DNA from: Blastococcus saxobsidens
GTDB lineage: Bacteria; Actinomycetota; Actinomycetes; Mycobacteriales; Geodermatophilaceae
Direction of reading: 5' to 3'
DNA: 64,000 bases
Assembly: GCF_010682065.1 (NCBI RefSeq)
Contig: NZ_JAAGWG010000002.1
Coordinates: 124,001 to 188,000, forward strand
Shown: positions 8,028 through 16,853 of the stretch, piece after piece
Layout of the letters: the number at the start of each line of letters is the position of its first letter
How positions within the stretch are numbered: position 1 is the stretch's first letter
Position numbers and translations under genes: made by a program
Notes under the pieces: generated by a model
The model's input: the letters and a program-made list of their open reading frames with translations, nothing else
What the model was told of the DNA's origin: nothing
Database searches by the model: none

Positions 8028-9036
8028 GCCGACGGACCCGGTGGGGGGCGTGACCGGCCCGCTCCCCCCGGAGGCCGACGACTTCTGCCGCACCGACCTC
8101 CCCGCCCGTCCACCCGGCCGGCTGGACGGCACCCGGTGCTCGGTGCAGGCGCTGGCGCGCGCGGACTCCGGGATCGCGACGGCGTCCCCCGTGTCCCGCT
8201 GGCTGCTGATCGAGCAGCCGGGTCCGTGGGGACGGCAGGCGCTGCTGCAGTCCCGGTTCGACGCCGCCGTCGCGCCGCTGCTGGCCGAGCGGGCCGACCG
8301 CGAGGGCGTGCGGGTGCTGCTGGTGCGCCGTCCCGGCGACCGGCTGGCCGACTCCGGCCGCCGCTGGGCCTACGCCGACAGCCGGCCCGGCCGCGAGGGC
8401 CTGTGGTGGTCGGTCCGGTCCGCCGACGACGAGCTGGTGACCGCCCCGTGGGACGGCTCGGTCGGGGAACGGGCGCACGGCGACACCTACCTGGTCTGCA
8501 CCCACGGCGGGCACGACGCCTGCTGCGCCCTGCGCGGGCGGCCGCTGGCCCGTGCCCTGCCGACACCGGGGCCGGCCGACGTCTGGGAGTGCAGCCACCT
8601 GGGCGGTGACCGGTTCGCGGCCAACCTGCTCGTGCTGCCGCACGGCTTCTACTACGGCCAGGTGCCCGGCGACGGCGGTCTCGTGGTCTCCGCCCACGCC
8701 CGCGGGCAGGTGGCGCTGCCGTGGCTGCGCGGCCGGGCCGGCGTGGCCGCGCCCGCGCAGGCTGCCCAGCACCACGCCCGCGAGGAGCTGGGACTGCTCG
8801 GCGTCGACGACCTGCCGCCGCTCGGGGTCACCCGGCTGGACTCCCCGGACGTGGGCGCGGAGCGCTGGGAGGTGACGCTCGCCGGGCCCGCGGGAGCCGC
8901 CGTCGTCGTGGTGGTGGAGAGCCGGCCGTCGCCGGAGACCGTGCACCTGACCTGCCAGGCGACCCGGCCCGGGCGGGTGCGCACCTGGCACCACCTGTCG
9001 CTGTCGACGCGCCCTCCGGCCCCGGCCGTCGGCTGA
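7990..9036 (+). CDS. Sucrase/ferredoxin-like family protein
   Basis: 348 residues. A thioredoxin-like ferredoxin fold is indicated by the Cys/His cluster region CTHGGHDACCALRGRP (about residues 169-184) and WECSHLGGDRFAANLLVLP (about 198-216). These are the family's characteristic segments and presumably bind a [2Fe-2S] cluster. The N-terminal part has the conserved FCRTDLPARPPG...GTRCSVQ region. The start is ATG 7990 or ATG 7999, both inside the cupin gene, so the two are probably cotranscribed. The biological role in actinobacteria is unknown; the name derives from weak similarity only. Confidence 0.85.
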   Translation: MTVMATRPGNTGEPTDPVGGVTGPLPPEADDFCRTDLPARPPGRLDGTRCSVQALARADSGIATASPVSRWLLIEQPGPWGRQALLQSRFDAAVAPLLAERADREGVRVLLVRRPGDRLADSGRRWAYADSRPGREGLWWSVRSADDELVTAPWDGSVGERAHGDTYLVCTHGGHDACCALRGRPLARALPTPGPADVWECSHLGGDRFAANLLVLPHGFYYGQVPGDGGLVVSAHARGQVALPWLRGRAGVAAPAQAAQHHAREELGLLGVDDLPPLGVTRLDSPDVGAERWEVTLAGPAGAAVVVVVESRPSPETVHLTCQATRPGRVRTWHHLSLSTRPPAPAVG

Positions 9037-9053
9037 GCCGGGCCCTCAGCCGA
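9029..9053. terminator. Bidirectional hairpin between convergent genes
   Basis: A perfect 9-bp stem (9029-9037 with 9045-9053) and a 7-base loop lie across the stop codons of the convergent ferredoxin-like and phosphodiesterase genes. Confidence 0.6.
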
Positions 9054-10236
9054 GGGCGCGGCCGTGGGCGGCCAGCAGCGGGATCGCGAGCTCGGTGGCG
9101 GTCAGCGACCCGTGGTAGGCCGCGAGCCGGCTCGGCCCCGGCTCCAGCCGCGGGCTGACCAGCGCCCAGCTGCCGCGGGCCAGGGCGACGACGTCGCCGA
9201 TGCGGGCGGCGAGCGCGTCGGCGACGGGGCCGAAGACGCCGGTGGCGATCGCCTCGTCGCGGCCGACCACCCAGGCGCGGTCGCCGAGGATCTCCCGCCA
9301 CCGGTCGAGGACGTCGGCCTGCGCGCCGGGCTCGGCGTGCACGTAGCGGGCGCGGGGCTCGCCGGCCAGCAGCCGCACGCCGTCGGCGAGGTCGGTCTCC
9401 TCGTCGAGGTCGAAGCGGGTGTGCGCCGGCACGTCGAGCATCCCGTGGTCGGCGGTGACCAGCAGCGCGCCGTCGTCGGGCAGGCCGTCGACGAGCTGGG
9501 CCACCAGCCCGTCGACCAGTGCCAGCTGCGCCCGCCAGCTGGGCGAGTCGACGCCGCGGACGTGCCCGGTCAGGTCCAGCTCGGCCAGGTATCCGTAGAC
9601 GAGGGCCCGCGAGCCGGCGTCGAGCGCGGTGCGCATCAGGGCGGTGAGGTCACCGTGGCCGACGGCGCCGGTGTAGTTCGCCCCGCGGTAGGCGGCCTCG
9701 GTGAGCCCGGAGCCGGCGTAGGCCCACGGGCCGACGGCGGTGACCGCCACGCCCTCGGCGGCGGCGCGCTGGAAGACGGTGGGCTGCGCCATCCACTCGG
9801 TGGGGTCGGGGTCGTCGGCCCACTGCGTGTGGTTGAGGGTGCGGTCCTCCCCCGGCACGTCGGTGACGAAGCCGAGGACGCCGTGGGAACCCGGGGGCAG
9901 GCCGGTACCCAGGGTGGTGAGGCTGACCGGTGTGGTGCTGGGGCAGGGCGCGGCGAGGTCGCCGGCCGGGCTGGTCATCGCGGCCAGGGTGGGCGCGAGG
10001 TCGGCGTGGGCCCGGATCAGGTCGGCGCCGAGACCGTCGACCAGCAGCACCGCGACCCGGCGCGCGCCCCGTAGCGCCTCGGTCAGGCCGAGCGGGTCGG
10101 CCGGGAGGTCCCCGCGGTGCACCGGGGCGCCGAGCGCCGCGCTGACGCCGGGCAGGACGTCGGCCAGGCTCGCGGCGCCGTAGGCGGGCCGCTGCAGGTC
10201 GGCGGGGAGCACGGAGGCGCCGGCCGCCGCTGTCAC
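9046..10236 (-). CDS. Alkaline phosphatase superfamily nucleotide pyrophosphatase/phosphodiesterase
   Basis: 396 residues from GTG 10236. The metal-binding and nucleophile elements of the type I phosphodiesterase family are visible: LLVDGLGADLI near the N-terminus, CPSTTPVSLTTLGTG (nucleophile Thr or Ser), and later DLTGHVRGVDS and LVTADHGMLDVPAH. It probably hydrolyses a phosphodiester or pyrophosphate bond. There is no signal peptide, so it is likely cytoplasmic. The start overlaps the upstream methyltransferase stop (GTGA), indicating coupling. The substrate cannot be told from sequence. Confidence 0.85.
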   Translation of the reverse strand: MTAAAGASVLPADLQRPAYGAASLADVLPGVSAALGAPVHRGDLPADPLGLTEALRGARRVAVLLVDGLGADLIRAHADLAPTLAAMTSPAGDLAAPCPSTTPVSLTTLGTGLPPGSHGVLGFVTDVPGEDRTLNHTQWADDPDPTEWMAQPTVFQRAAAEGVAVTAVGPWAYAGSGLTEAAYRGANYTGAVGHGDLTALMRTALDAGSRALVYGYLAELDLTGHVRGVDSPSWRAQLALVDGLVAQLVDGLPDDGALLVTADHGMLDVPAHTRFDLDEETDLADGVRLLAGEPRARYVHAEPGAQADVLDRWREILGDRAWVVGRDEAIATGVFGPVADALAARIGDVVALARGSWALVSPRLEPGPSRLAAYHGSLTATELAIPLLAAHGRALG

Positions 10237-10967
10237 GGCCGGGTGGCCAGCAGGTGCAGGCCGGCGGCGACCTCGCGGTAGGGCGAGATCTCGGCCAGCG
10301 CCAGCTCGAGGTTCCGGACGGCGTCGGGCTCCGCGCCGGAGGCCGCCTCCAGCAGGTCGGCGACGACCGAGACGCCGCGCCACCCCCCGGGGGTCAGCCC
10401 GGCGCCGTCGACGAGGTCCAGCAGCGCCTCGGGGGTGAACCGGCGGCGGGCGGGCCGGCCGGGCGCCGTGTCCCGGTCCTCCAGGACGGCGAGCGACTCC
10501 ACCGGGTGCCCGGCGACGGCGCGGGCGAGCACCGCGCCGGCCCGGTTGGCGGCCGCGAGGCTCACCTGGCCGCCGGAGCGCAGCGCCCCGGCGATCTGCC
10601 GCAGGGTGGCGGCGGGGTCGTCGACGACCTCGAGCACCCAGTGGCACAGCGCCAGGTCGTAGCCGTCGTCGTCGGCGAGGACCTGGTGCAGCAGGTCGCC
10701 GTCGCCCTGCACGCCGACCACCCGCTCCCCCACGCCGTCGTTCTGCGCCCGGCGGGAGAGGGTCGCCAGGGCGTCGGCGCTGGGGTCGACGACGGTGACC
10801 GTGTGGCCGAGGCGGGCGAGCGGGACGGCGAACATGCCGCTGCCGCCGCCGACGTCCAGCACCCGCAGCGCGGTGCCGGCGCCGACGAGCGGGTCGAGCG
10901 CGGCCCACACGGCGGCGGTGCGGGCGGGCAGCTTCGCCGCGGTCGGCGACGGGGGAACGGTCGGCAC
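10233..10967 (-). CDS. Class I SAM-dependent methyltransferase
   Basis: 244 residues from GTG 10967. The Rossmann-type SAM site is clear: LRVLDVGGGSGMFAVPLA (motif I, near 36-53), VTVVDPS (acidic loop), and ALCHWVLEVVDDP (motif IV region). It resembles SmtA/CmoM-like methyltransferases that include an LLDLVDGAGL region, but the substrate is unknown. No ribosome-binding site precedes the start; instead TAGGCT lies 7 bases upstream, so the mRNA may be leaderless. It is coupled to the phosphodiesterase downstream by a GTGA overlap. Confidence 0.85.
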   Translation of the reverse strand: MPTVPPSPTAAKLPARTAAVWAALDPLVGAGTALRVLDVGGGSGMFAVPLARLGHTVTVVDPSADALATLSRRAQNDGVGERVVGVQGDGDLLHQVLADDDGYDLALCHWVLEVVDDPAATLRQIAGALRSGGQVSLAAANRAGAVLARAVAGHPVESLAVLEDRDTAPGRPARRRFTPEALLDLVDGAGLTPGGWRGVSVVADLLEAASGAEPDAVRNLELALAEISPYREVAAGLHLLATRP

Positions 10968-10974
10968 CCACCGA

Positions 10975-10980
10975 AGCCTA
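10975..10980 (-). promoter_or_regulatory. Candidate -10 hexamer TAGGCT for a leaderless transcript
   Basis: TAGGCT matches TANNNT and ends 7 bases before the methyltransferase GTG. There is no Shine-Dalgarno sequence between them. Confidence 0.45.
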
Positions 10981-11004
10981 GTGGCGGGCGCGGTGCCGCT
11001 CCTC

Positions 11005-11490
11005 TCAGACGGCGACGCCGTCGGCCGCGCGCCGGATCTCGGCGATGTCGATGCGGCGCATCTGCAGCATGGCCAGGGTGGCGCGCTGCGCCCGGCCGGG
11101 GTCGGGGTCGTTGGTCAGCCTGAGGAGCTCCTCCGGGAAGACCTGCCAGGAGACGCCGAACCGGTCCTTGAGCCAGCCGCACATGCTCTCCTCGCCACCC
11201 TCGGTGAGCCGGTCCCAGTAGTGGTCGGCCTCCTCCTGGTCCGAGCAGACGATCTGGAAGGAGACGGCCTCGGTGAAGGAGAACATCGGACCGCCGTTCA
11301 GCGCGGTCCACGGCTGCCCGTCGAGGGTGAAGTCGACGGTCACGACGTCGCCCTCCGTCATGGGCGCGGGCAGGCCCGGCCCGTAGCGGGTGATGGCGCC
11401 GATGCTGGAGTTCGGGAAGATCGAGGTGTAGTGCCGGGCGGCCGGCTCGGCCTGGCCGTCGAACCACAGGCACGGGATCTGGGTGGGCAT
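11005..11490 (-). CDS. VOC-superfamily (PhnB-like) protein
   Basis: 161 residues from ATG 11490, with GAGAGGAC upstream. It contains the PhnB/3-demethylubiquinone methyltransferase-like glyoxalase fold: IPCLWFDGQAEPAARHYTSIFPNSSI at the N-terminus, TLDGQPWTALNGGPMFSFTEAVSFQI in the middle, and DRFGVSWQVFP near 118-128. Proteins of this type are common in actinobacteria and mostly lack an assigned reaction. It is oriented with the methyltransferase downstream, but they have separate starts. Confidence 0.88.
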   Translation of the reverse strand: MPTQIPCLWFDGQAEPAARHYTSIFPNSSIGAITRYGPGLPAPMTEGDVVTVDFTLDGQPWTALNGGPMFSFTEAVSFQIVCSDQEEADHYWDRLTEGGEESMCGWLKDRFGVSWQVFPEELLRLTNDPDPGRAQRATLAMLQMRRIDIAEIRRAADGVAV

Positions 11491-11653
11491 GGCGGGTCCT
11501 CTCTCGCGTCCGGCCGGATCGCCGGTCGAGGGATAGACGGTTCCGGCCCGCCGAACTGATCGGTGACGTCCCTGCGCGGAGGCGGTCGTTTACCGGTCGC
11601 CGCTGCGAGGGCACAGACCTGCGGTCAGGTTCGCCGCAGACCGAGGAGATCCC

Positions 11654-11839
11654 ATGGCCACGACCAACCGCCCCCGACTGCTCCGCCGGACGGCGGCCGC
11701 GTTCGCCATCGCGGCCGCGACCCTGACGACGGCCGCCTGCGGGGAGGACGTCGTCGACGACGGCGTCGAGCAGAACGTGGAGGAGGGCGTCGACCAGGTC
11801 CAGGAAGAGGTCGAGGACGCCACCGACGGCGAGGGCTGA
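11654..11839 (+). CDS. Small acidic lipoprotein
   Basis: 61 residues from ATG 11654, with GAGGAG seven bases upstream. A basic n-region (NRPRLLRR) and a hydrophobic core (TAAAFAIAAATLTTA) lead to a lipobox-like LTTAAC with the invariant Cys near residue 29. The mature part is only about 33 residues, dominated by Asp, Glu and Val (GEDVVDDGVEQNVEEGVDQVQEE), and probably helical. It is predicted to be anchored outside the membrane by a lipidated Cys. The function is unknown. Confidence 0.75.
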   Translation: MATTNRPRLLRRTAAAFAIAAATLTTAACGEDVVDDGVEQNVEEGVDQVQEEVEDATDGEG

Positions 11840-11864
11840 GCGCCTCGCTCCACCGCGCCGCCCG

Positions 11865-12467
11865 TCAGCCGATGATCCAGCGTCGCCAGTGCGGGCGGAC
11901 GAGATCGGCGAGGACCGCGTAGCCGGCGGCGCCGGGATGCGCACCGTCGCCGGCAGCCACCTCGGCCGTCCAGGTGGGGTCGGCAGCGAGGGTGGTGAGG
12001 ACGGGGACGTACGGCACGCCGTGCTCCGCGCAGGCGCTCGCGAAGCGGCCGTCGAGGGCCGCGGTGCGCTCGTTCTGGAACCCGTCGGCGACGGCGGGCG
12101 GCCCCACCACGAGCAGCGGCCAGCCGGCGGCGGCGGTACCGGTCAGCACCCGGGTGAGCGCCGCGACCGACCGCTGGGGCGCCAGGCGCGGGGCGCCGTC
12201 CTCCTCCGTCGTGTCGTTGACCCCGGTGGAGAGGACGACGCGTGACTCCCACGCCCCGCCCGCCAGCCGGGGGCGGCACTCGGCCGCCCACCGGTCGGCG
12301 ACCTCGGCGGTGGTCTGCCGCCGCACGCCCAGGACGTAGCTCGTCGACGGCAGGCCGTCGCGTGCGTCGGCGGCGGCCAGCCGGCCGGCCCAGCCGAGGT
12401 GCTCGGGGTCGCCGATCCCGGCCACGTAGGAGTCGCCGACGAAGCAGATGCGCAGGTCACGCGGCAT
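11865..12467 (-). CDS. SGNH/GDSL-family hydrolase
   Basis: 200 residues from ATG 12467. The block I serine is in CFVGDSYVAGIGDP near residue 10. The Asn-containing block STGVNDTT lies near 80, and the catalytic Asp-His pair is in the C-terminal GDGAHPGAAGYAVLADLV. It is probably a cytoplasmic esterase or lipase of broad specificity. CAGGAT six bases before the ATG may be a weak leaderless -10 element; no good ribosome-binding site is visible. Longer in-frame starts at 12551 run into the dnaE2-derived repeat and are unlikely. Confidence 0.85.
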   Translation of the reverse strand: MPRDLRICFVGDSYVAGIGDPEHLGWAGRLAAADARDGLPSTSYVLGVRRQTTAEVADRWAAECRPRLAGGAWESRVVLSTGVNDTTEEDGAPRLAPQRSVAALTRVLTGTAAAGWPLLVVGPPAVADGFQNERTAALDGRFASACAEHGVPYVPVLTTLAADPTWTAEVAAGDGAHPGAAGYAVLADLVRPHWRRWIIG

Positions 12468-12501
12468 GGCCCCATCCTGGCCGCTCCGCCCGGTGATCGG
12501 C

Positions 12502-12645
12502 GCTGCCAGGGCTGGAGTGCCAGAGCGTGCGAGATGCCCCGGACGCCGCACGACGGGCGGCGGGCGGCGGGCGGCGTGTCGTCGCGTCGTCCCCGGCAGG
12601 CGTGATGTCGGCGTAGAGCGACCTCCGGGAGCCGGTCGGCTGCCG
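12502..12645 (-). pseudogene. Vestigial copy of the dnaE2 3' end
   Basis: This segment is a degenerate direct repeat of 13074-13205, the last ~45 codons of dnaE2. Read on the minus strand it encodes YADITPAGDD...ARRAASG...LWHSSPGS, against YADIKPAGDD...ARRAASG...LWHSSPGSSG in the intact gene. The middle carries indels (a GGCGGGCGGC run) and there is no start codon. The two copies flank the 12727-13050 gene. Confidence 0.8.
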
Positions 12646-12714
12646 GCGTCACGACGAGAGACGGCGCGTCGGTCGTGAATGCATCAGTGGCGCCGGTCGT
12701 CTGCCCGGAACCGT

Positions 12715-12720
12715 TAGGTT
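12715..12720 (+). promoter_or_regulatory. Candidate -10 hexamer TAGGTT for a leaderless transcript
   Basis: TAGGTT ends exactly six bases before ATG 12727, and no ribosome-binding site is present. Confidence 0.5.
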
Positions 12721-12726
12721 CCGGGC

Positions 12727-13050
12727 ATGACGGTCGTGATCGGTCTGGTGCTGGTCCTCTCGGCGGTGGTCGTGGCCGTCCTGCAGGCGGGGTGGGTCGC
12801 CCGGTCGGCTCGGCTGCCGCTCCAGTGGTGGCGCGTGTCCCAGCCGCTGCCCACCAAGCAGCGGTACGCCTCCGATCTGACCATCGCCGCACTGGTCCTC
12901 GCCGGGGCGTTCACGGCCGAGCACGGCCGGCCCGTCTGGACCTTCTACGTGGTCGGTGTCGGCGGCGCGGTGGTGGTCGCCGCCGCTCAGGCCGCCACCG
13001 TCCGCCTGCTGCGCAGTCGCGAGAGGGCCACTGCCGCCACGGGCTCCTGA
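12727..13050 (+). CDS. Small membrane protein of unknown function
   Basis: 107 residues. Hydrophobic segments lie at about 1-22, 55-67 and 72-92, separated by a basic loop (RLPLQWWRVSQPLPTKQRYAS). I do not recognise a family. Support for coding comes from a leaderless-type TAGGTT hexamer at the right distance from the ATG, and from the membrane-protein composition. The gene is bracketed by two copies of the dnaE2 3' end and reads convergently toward dnaE2. This suggests it arrived or was rearranged by recombination at that gene. Confidence 0.55.
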   Translation: MTVVIGLVLVLSAVVVAVLQAGWVARSARLPLQWWRVSQPLPTKQRYASDLTIAALVLAGAFTAEHGRPVWTFYVVGVGGAVVVAAAQAATVRLLRSRERATAATGS

Positions 13051-13061
13051 CGCCCGGCGCG

Positions 13062-16000
13062 TCAGTGGCCGGAGCTGCCCGGACTGGAGTGCCAGAGCTT
13101 GCGGGGTGGCCCGGACGCCGCACGACGGGCCGCGGTCGCGGCGTCGTCGCCGGCCGGCTTGATGTCGGCGTAGGGCGACATCCGGAAGCCCGTCGGGTGC
13201 ACCAGCACCGGCCGCACGACGACGGGCCGGCTGCTGCGCGACGCCGCAGCCCCGGTGATCGCCTGCTCGGTGACCTCCCTGCCTTCTCCCGCCCACCCCG
13301 CAGCCATCAGCTCCGCCACCGCCTCCATGCCACCGGCCTCCCAGGCCTCGTGCAGCGCCGGTAGCTCCCAGGCCCCGGTGGCCCGCAGCGACACCCCGCG
13401 TGGCCCGGTGCGGCGCAGCACCCCGCGGATGACCAGCAGCCACGAGTGGAAGACCGTCGCGGCGTACGGCCCCTGCGCGTCCTCGAAGAAGGTGGAGTCG
13501 GTGCAGCCCGAGCCGTCGTCCAGGGTCACGAACACCACGCGCCGGCCGGACCGGATCGGCGGCGTCTGGGTGGCCACCTTGACCCCGGCCACCAGCACCT
13601 CCGAGGCGCTGCGGCAGCCGAGCAGCTCTCCGGCCGGCACCGCGCCCAGCGCGGCGAGGAACGGCCGGTAGAAGTCGACGACGTGCCGACTGGCGTCCAG
13701 CCCGAGCACCTCCAGCTCGGCGCGCACCAGCTCCGCGTCGGTGAACTCGGGCAGCCCGCTGCTCTCCGCCCAGGACGGCGCGGCCGCCTGCCCCTCGGCC
13801 TCCTCCTCGGGAAGACCCAGCCCCATCAGGTCGAGGCTCAGCTGCCCGTTGGAGCTCGCCCGCGCGCCGCTGCGGCTCCACCTGTCCAGCTCGCTGATCT
13901 GCAGCAGCAGGTCGCGCCGGGTCACCTGCCGGCGTCGCCGGGTGGGCCGGCCGGCCTCGCGGTCCCGCATCCCGAACCCGTACAGCGAGTCGAACCCGCC
14001 GGCCAGCACCAGCCGCTCCACCACCGGCCGGGACACCGACGCCCGCGACCAGAAATCCGTCAGTGACCGATAGGGCTGCCCGTTGACGATCCGGGCCACC
14101 TCGTCGTCGGAGATGCCCTTCACGTCGGCCAGGGCGAGCCGGATGCCGTACCGCGACGGATCGGGCATCGCCACCGGCATCCACTCAGGCCGCCGCCACC
14201 CGCCCCGGTCGTCGGTCTCACCCTCCACCTCATCCTCAGGGTCTGCGCCGTCGTCGCTGGTCAGGCGCTCGATGCGGTAGCTGCCGGCCGAGGCGTTGAC
14301 GTCCAGGCCCAGCACCCGGATCCCGAAGTTGCGGGCGTCGTCGAGGATCAGCCGCTTCGGGTACATGCCGGGGTCGTGGGTCAGCACCCCGGACAGGAAG
14401 GCCGCCGGGTGGTGCGTCTTCAGCCACGCCGACTGGTAGGTGGGCAGCGCGAACGCCGCCGCGTGCGCCTTGCAGAAGCCGAACGACCCGAAGGCCACCA
14501 GCACCTGCCAGACCTGCTCGGCGACCTCCACCGGGTAGCCGGCGTCCAGCACGCGGGGCATGAACCAGGCCCGCACCTCGGGATGGGCGTCCTTCTCCCC
14601 CAGCGCGCGGCGCACCTCGTCGGCCTCGGCCAGCGTGCACCCGGCCATCCGGGACACCACCTGCAGCACCTGCTCGTGGAAGACCACCACCCCGGCGGTC
14701 TCGGCCAGCGCGAACTCCAGGTCGGGGTGCGGGTACTCCGCGTCGCGCCAGCCGTTCCGGGCCAGGAGGAACGGGGTGACCATGTCGCTCTTCACCGGCC
14801 CGGGCCGGAACAGCGAGATGTCGATGATGAGGTCCTCGAAGGTCTGCGGCCCGAACTTGCCGACCAGCTCGCGCTGACCCGGGGACTCGATCTGGAACAT
14901 GCCGAGCGTGCGGGTCGAGCGGATCAGCTCGAAGGTCGTCGGGTCGTCCCGCGGCACGGCGTCGATGTCCACCTGCTCGTGGTCCACCCGGGCCACCTCG
15001 TCGAGGGCGTGCGCGATCGCCGACTGCATCCGGATGCCGAGCAGGTCGAGCTTGAGCAGCCCGAGCTCCTCGACGTCGTCCTTGTCGAACTGGCTCATCG
15101 GGTAGCCGAGGTAGCTGCTCTCCACCGGGGTGCGGTCGAGCAGCGTGGCATCCGACAGCAGCACGCCGCAGGGGTGCAGCGCGATGTGCCGGGGCAGCCC
15201 GTCGAGCCGGGAGACGAGGTCGAACAGCAGGTCGAGGTCGCCGGTGCCGCCGGCCCGGCGCGAGCCGTACCTGCTCGCCTGCAGCTCGGGCAGGTCGCGC
15301 AGCGCGGCGTGCACCTGGTTGGCCCGGATGTGCGGGAACGCCTTGGCGACGGCGTCGATCTCCGCCTGCGGCAGCCCCAGCGCGGCGCCGACGTCGCGGA
15401 TCGCGTGCCGCACCCGGTAGGTGTCCATCATCGAGATGCAGCTGACCCGGTCGGCGCCGAACCGGTCGATGACCGCGTCGTAGACCTCCATCCGGCGGGC
15501 GGACTCCACGTCGATGTCGATGTCGGGCAGCTGGTGGCGCAGCGGGGAGAGGAACCGCTCCATCAGCAGCCCGTACCGCAGCGGGTCGACGTCGGAGATG
15601 CCGAGCAGGTAGGTGACCAGGCTGCCGGCGCCCGACCCGCGCGCCGCGGCACGAACCCTCAAGCTCTTAATGAGGTCGACGACGTCGGCGACGGTGAGGA
15701 AGTAGGAGGGGTAGCCGAGGGACTCGATGACCCCGAGCTCCTCGGCCAGCCGCTGCCGCACCCGCGCCGTGGGCGTCACGCCGCGGCGACCCAGCCCCGC
15801 CTCGCAGCGGGCCCGCAGCACCTGCGCGGAGCTCATCCCCCGCTCCGCGGGCGAGGTGACGACGTCGAGCTCGGGATAGCGGACGGTGCCCACGCCCAGG
15901 TCGCCGGCGACGTCGACGGCGCACTGCTCGGCCAGCCGGGCGGTGCGCTCGAGCAGCCGCAACGCGGCGTCCCGGTCGGGGCCGACGAGGTCCTCGGCGA

Positions 16001-16853
16001 CCTCGGCCATCTCCTTGCCCGACTTCAGGTAGCCCTCGGCGGTGGTGCGGTCGACGTGCCGGGCACCGAGCGGCACCAGTCGCCGGGCCGCGTCGAGCAC
16101 GTCGGCGGTCGGCGCGTCCAGGGCGTCGACGTAGCGGACCGCGTTGCTGAGGACCACGGGCACCTGCTGCTCGGCGGCGAACCGCAGCGCCGCCTGCGCG
16201 CGCTGCCGGTCACCCCGGCCGCGGTGGTGCACCACCTCCAGCGCCAGCCCGGACCCGAACACCGCCCGCCAGGCGTCGAGCTGGTCGGCGGCCAGGTCGG
16301 CCCGACCGGCCAGCAGCGCCCGCCCCACCGGCGAGTCCGGCCCCAGCAGCGGGACCAGCCCGTCGGCGTGCTCGGCGGCGATCGCCAGCGAGCTCACCGG
16401 CTCGCCCCGGGTGCCGCGCAGATGGGTGGCGCTGGTGAGCCGGCACAGCGAGCGCCAGCCGGCGCCGTTCCGGGCCAGGAAGGTGACCCGGGGCAGCCGC
16501 GGGTCGACGCTCGCCCCACCCCGCGCCGGGGCCCGGCGGGCGGACGCCGCGGCCCGCGACCGGGGGGCCCGCGCCGTGGCGGGGTCCTCCCCCAGCACGT
16601 GCGCGAGCGCCGGCGGCACGCTCGTGCCCAGCGCCGGCGCCACCGCCAGGTCCACCCCGAAGATCGGCCGCACCCCCGCCGACCGGCAGGCCAGCGCGAA
16701 CTTCACCGCGCCGTAGAGCCCGTCCCGGTCCGTGAGGGCCAGGGCCGACATGCCGTGCTCGGCGGCACGGGCCACCAGATCAGCCGGGTGGTTGGCCCCG
16801 TACCGCATGGAGTAGCCGGAAGCGACGTGCAGGTGGACGAAGGGGTCGCTCAC
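13062..16853 (-). CDS. dnaE2: Error-prone DNA polymerase III alpha subunit DnaE2
   Basis: 1263 residues from GTG 16853, which overlaps the stop of the HEPN gene (GTGA). An N-terminal PHP domain starts at HLHVASGYSMRYGANHP. The polymerase catalytic aspartates are in PDIDIDVES near residue 440. The fingers, FCKAHAAAFALPTYQSAWLKTHHP and the OB-fold region follow. A clamp-motif-like QLSLD lies near 1001. The conserved tail ends YADIKPAGDD...LWHSSPGSSGH. The protein is longer than the usual ~1080 residues because of inserted Arg/Ala-rich linkers. DnaE2 carries out damage-induced mutagenic synthesis; the LexA box upstream of this operon fits. The usual partners imuA' and imuB are not adjacent. Confidence 0.95.
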   Translation of the reverse strand: MSDPFVHLHVASGYSMRYGANHPADLVARAAEHGMSALALTDRDGLYGAVKFALACRSAGVRPIFGVDLAVAPALGTSVPPALAHVLGEDPATARAPRSRAAASARRAPARGGASVDPRLPRVTFLARNGAGWRSLCRLTSATHLRGTRGEPVSSLAIAAEHADGLVPLLGPDSPVGRALLAGRADLAADQLDAWRAVFGSGLALEVVHHRGRGDRQRAQAALRFAAEQQVPVVLSNAVRYVDALDAPTADVLDAARRLVPLGARHVDRTTAEGYLKSGKEMAEVAEDLVGPDRDAALRLLERTARLAEQCAVDVAGDLGVGTVRYPELDVVTSPAERGMSSAQVLRARCEAGLGRRGVTPTARVRQRLAEELGVIESLGYPSYFLTVADVVDLIKSLRVRAAARGSGAGSLVTYLLGISDVDPLRYGLLMERFLSPLRHQLPDIDIDVESARRMEVYDAVIDRFGADRVSCISMMDTYRVRHAIRDVGAALGLPQAEIDAVAKAFPHIRANQVHAALRDLPELQASRYGSRRAGGTGDLDLLFDLVSRLDGLPRHIALHPCGVLLSDATLLDRTPVESSYLGYPMSQFDKDDVEELGLLKLDLLGIRMQSAIAHALDEVARVDHEQVDIDAVPRDDPTTFELIRSTRTLGMFQIESPGQRELVGKFGPQTFEDLIIDISLFRPGPVKSDMVTPFLLARNGWRDAEYPHPDLEFALAETAGVVVFHEQVLQVVSRMAGCTLAEADEVRRALGEKDAHPEVRAWFMPRVLDAGYPVEVAEQVWQVLVAFGSFGFCKAHAAAFALPTYQSAWLKTHHPAAFLSGVLTHDPGMYPKRLILDDARNFGIRVLGLDVNASAGSYRIERLTSDDGADPEDEVEGETDDRGGWRRPEWMPVAMPDPSRYGIRLALADVKGISDDEVARIVNGQPYRSLTDFWSRASVSRPVVERLVLAGGFDSLYGFGMRDREAGRPTRRRRQVTRRDLLLQISELDRWSRSGARASSNGQLSLDLMGLGLPEEEAEGQAAAPSWAESSGLPEFTDAELVRAELEVLGLDASRHVVDFYRPFLAALGAVPAGELLGCRSASEVLVAGVKVATQTPPIRSGRRVVFVTLDDGSGCTDSTFFEDAQGPYAATVFHSWLLVIRGVLRRTGPRGVSLRATGAWELPALHEAWEAGGMEAVAELMAAGWAGEGREVTEQAITGAAASRSSRPVVVRPVLVHPTGFRMSPYADIKPAGDDAATAARRAASGPPRKLWHSSPGSSGH

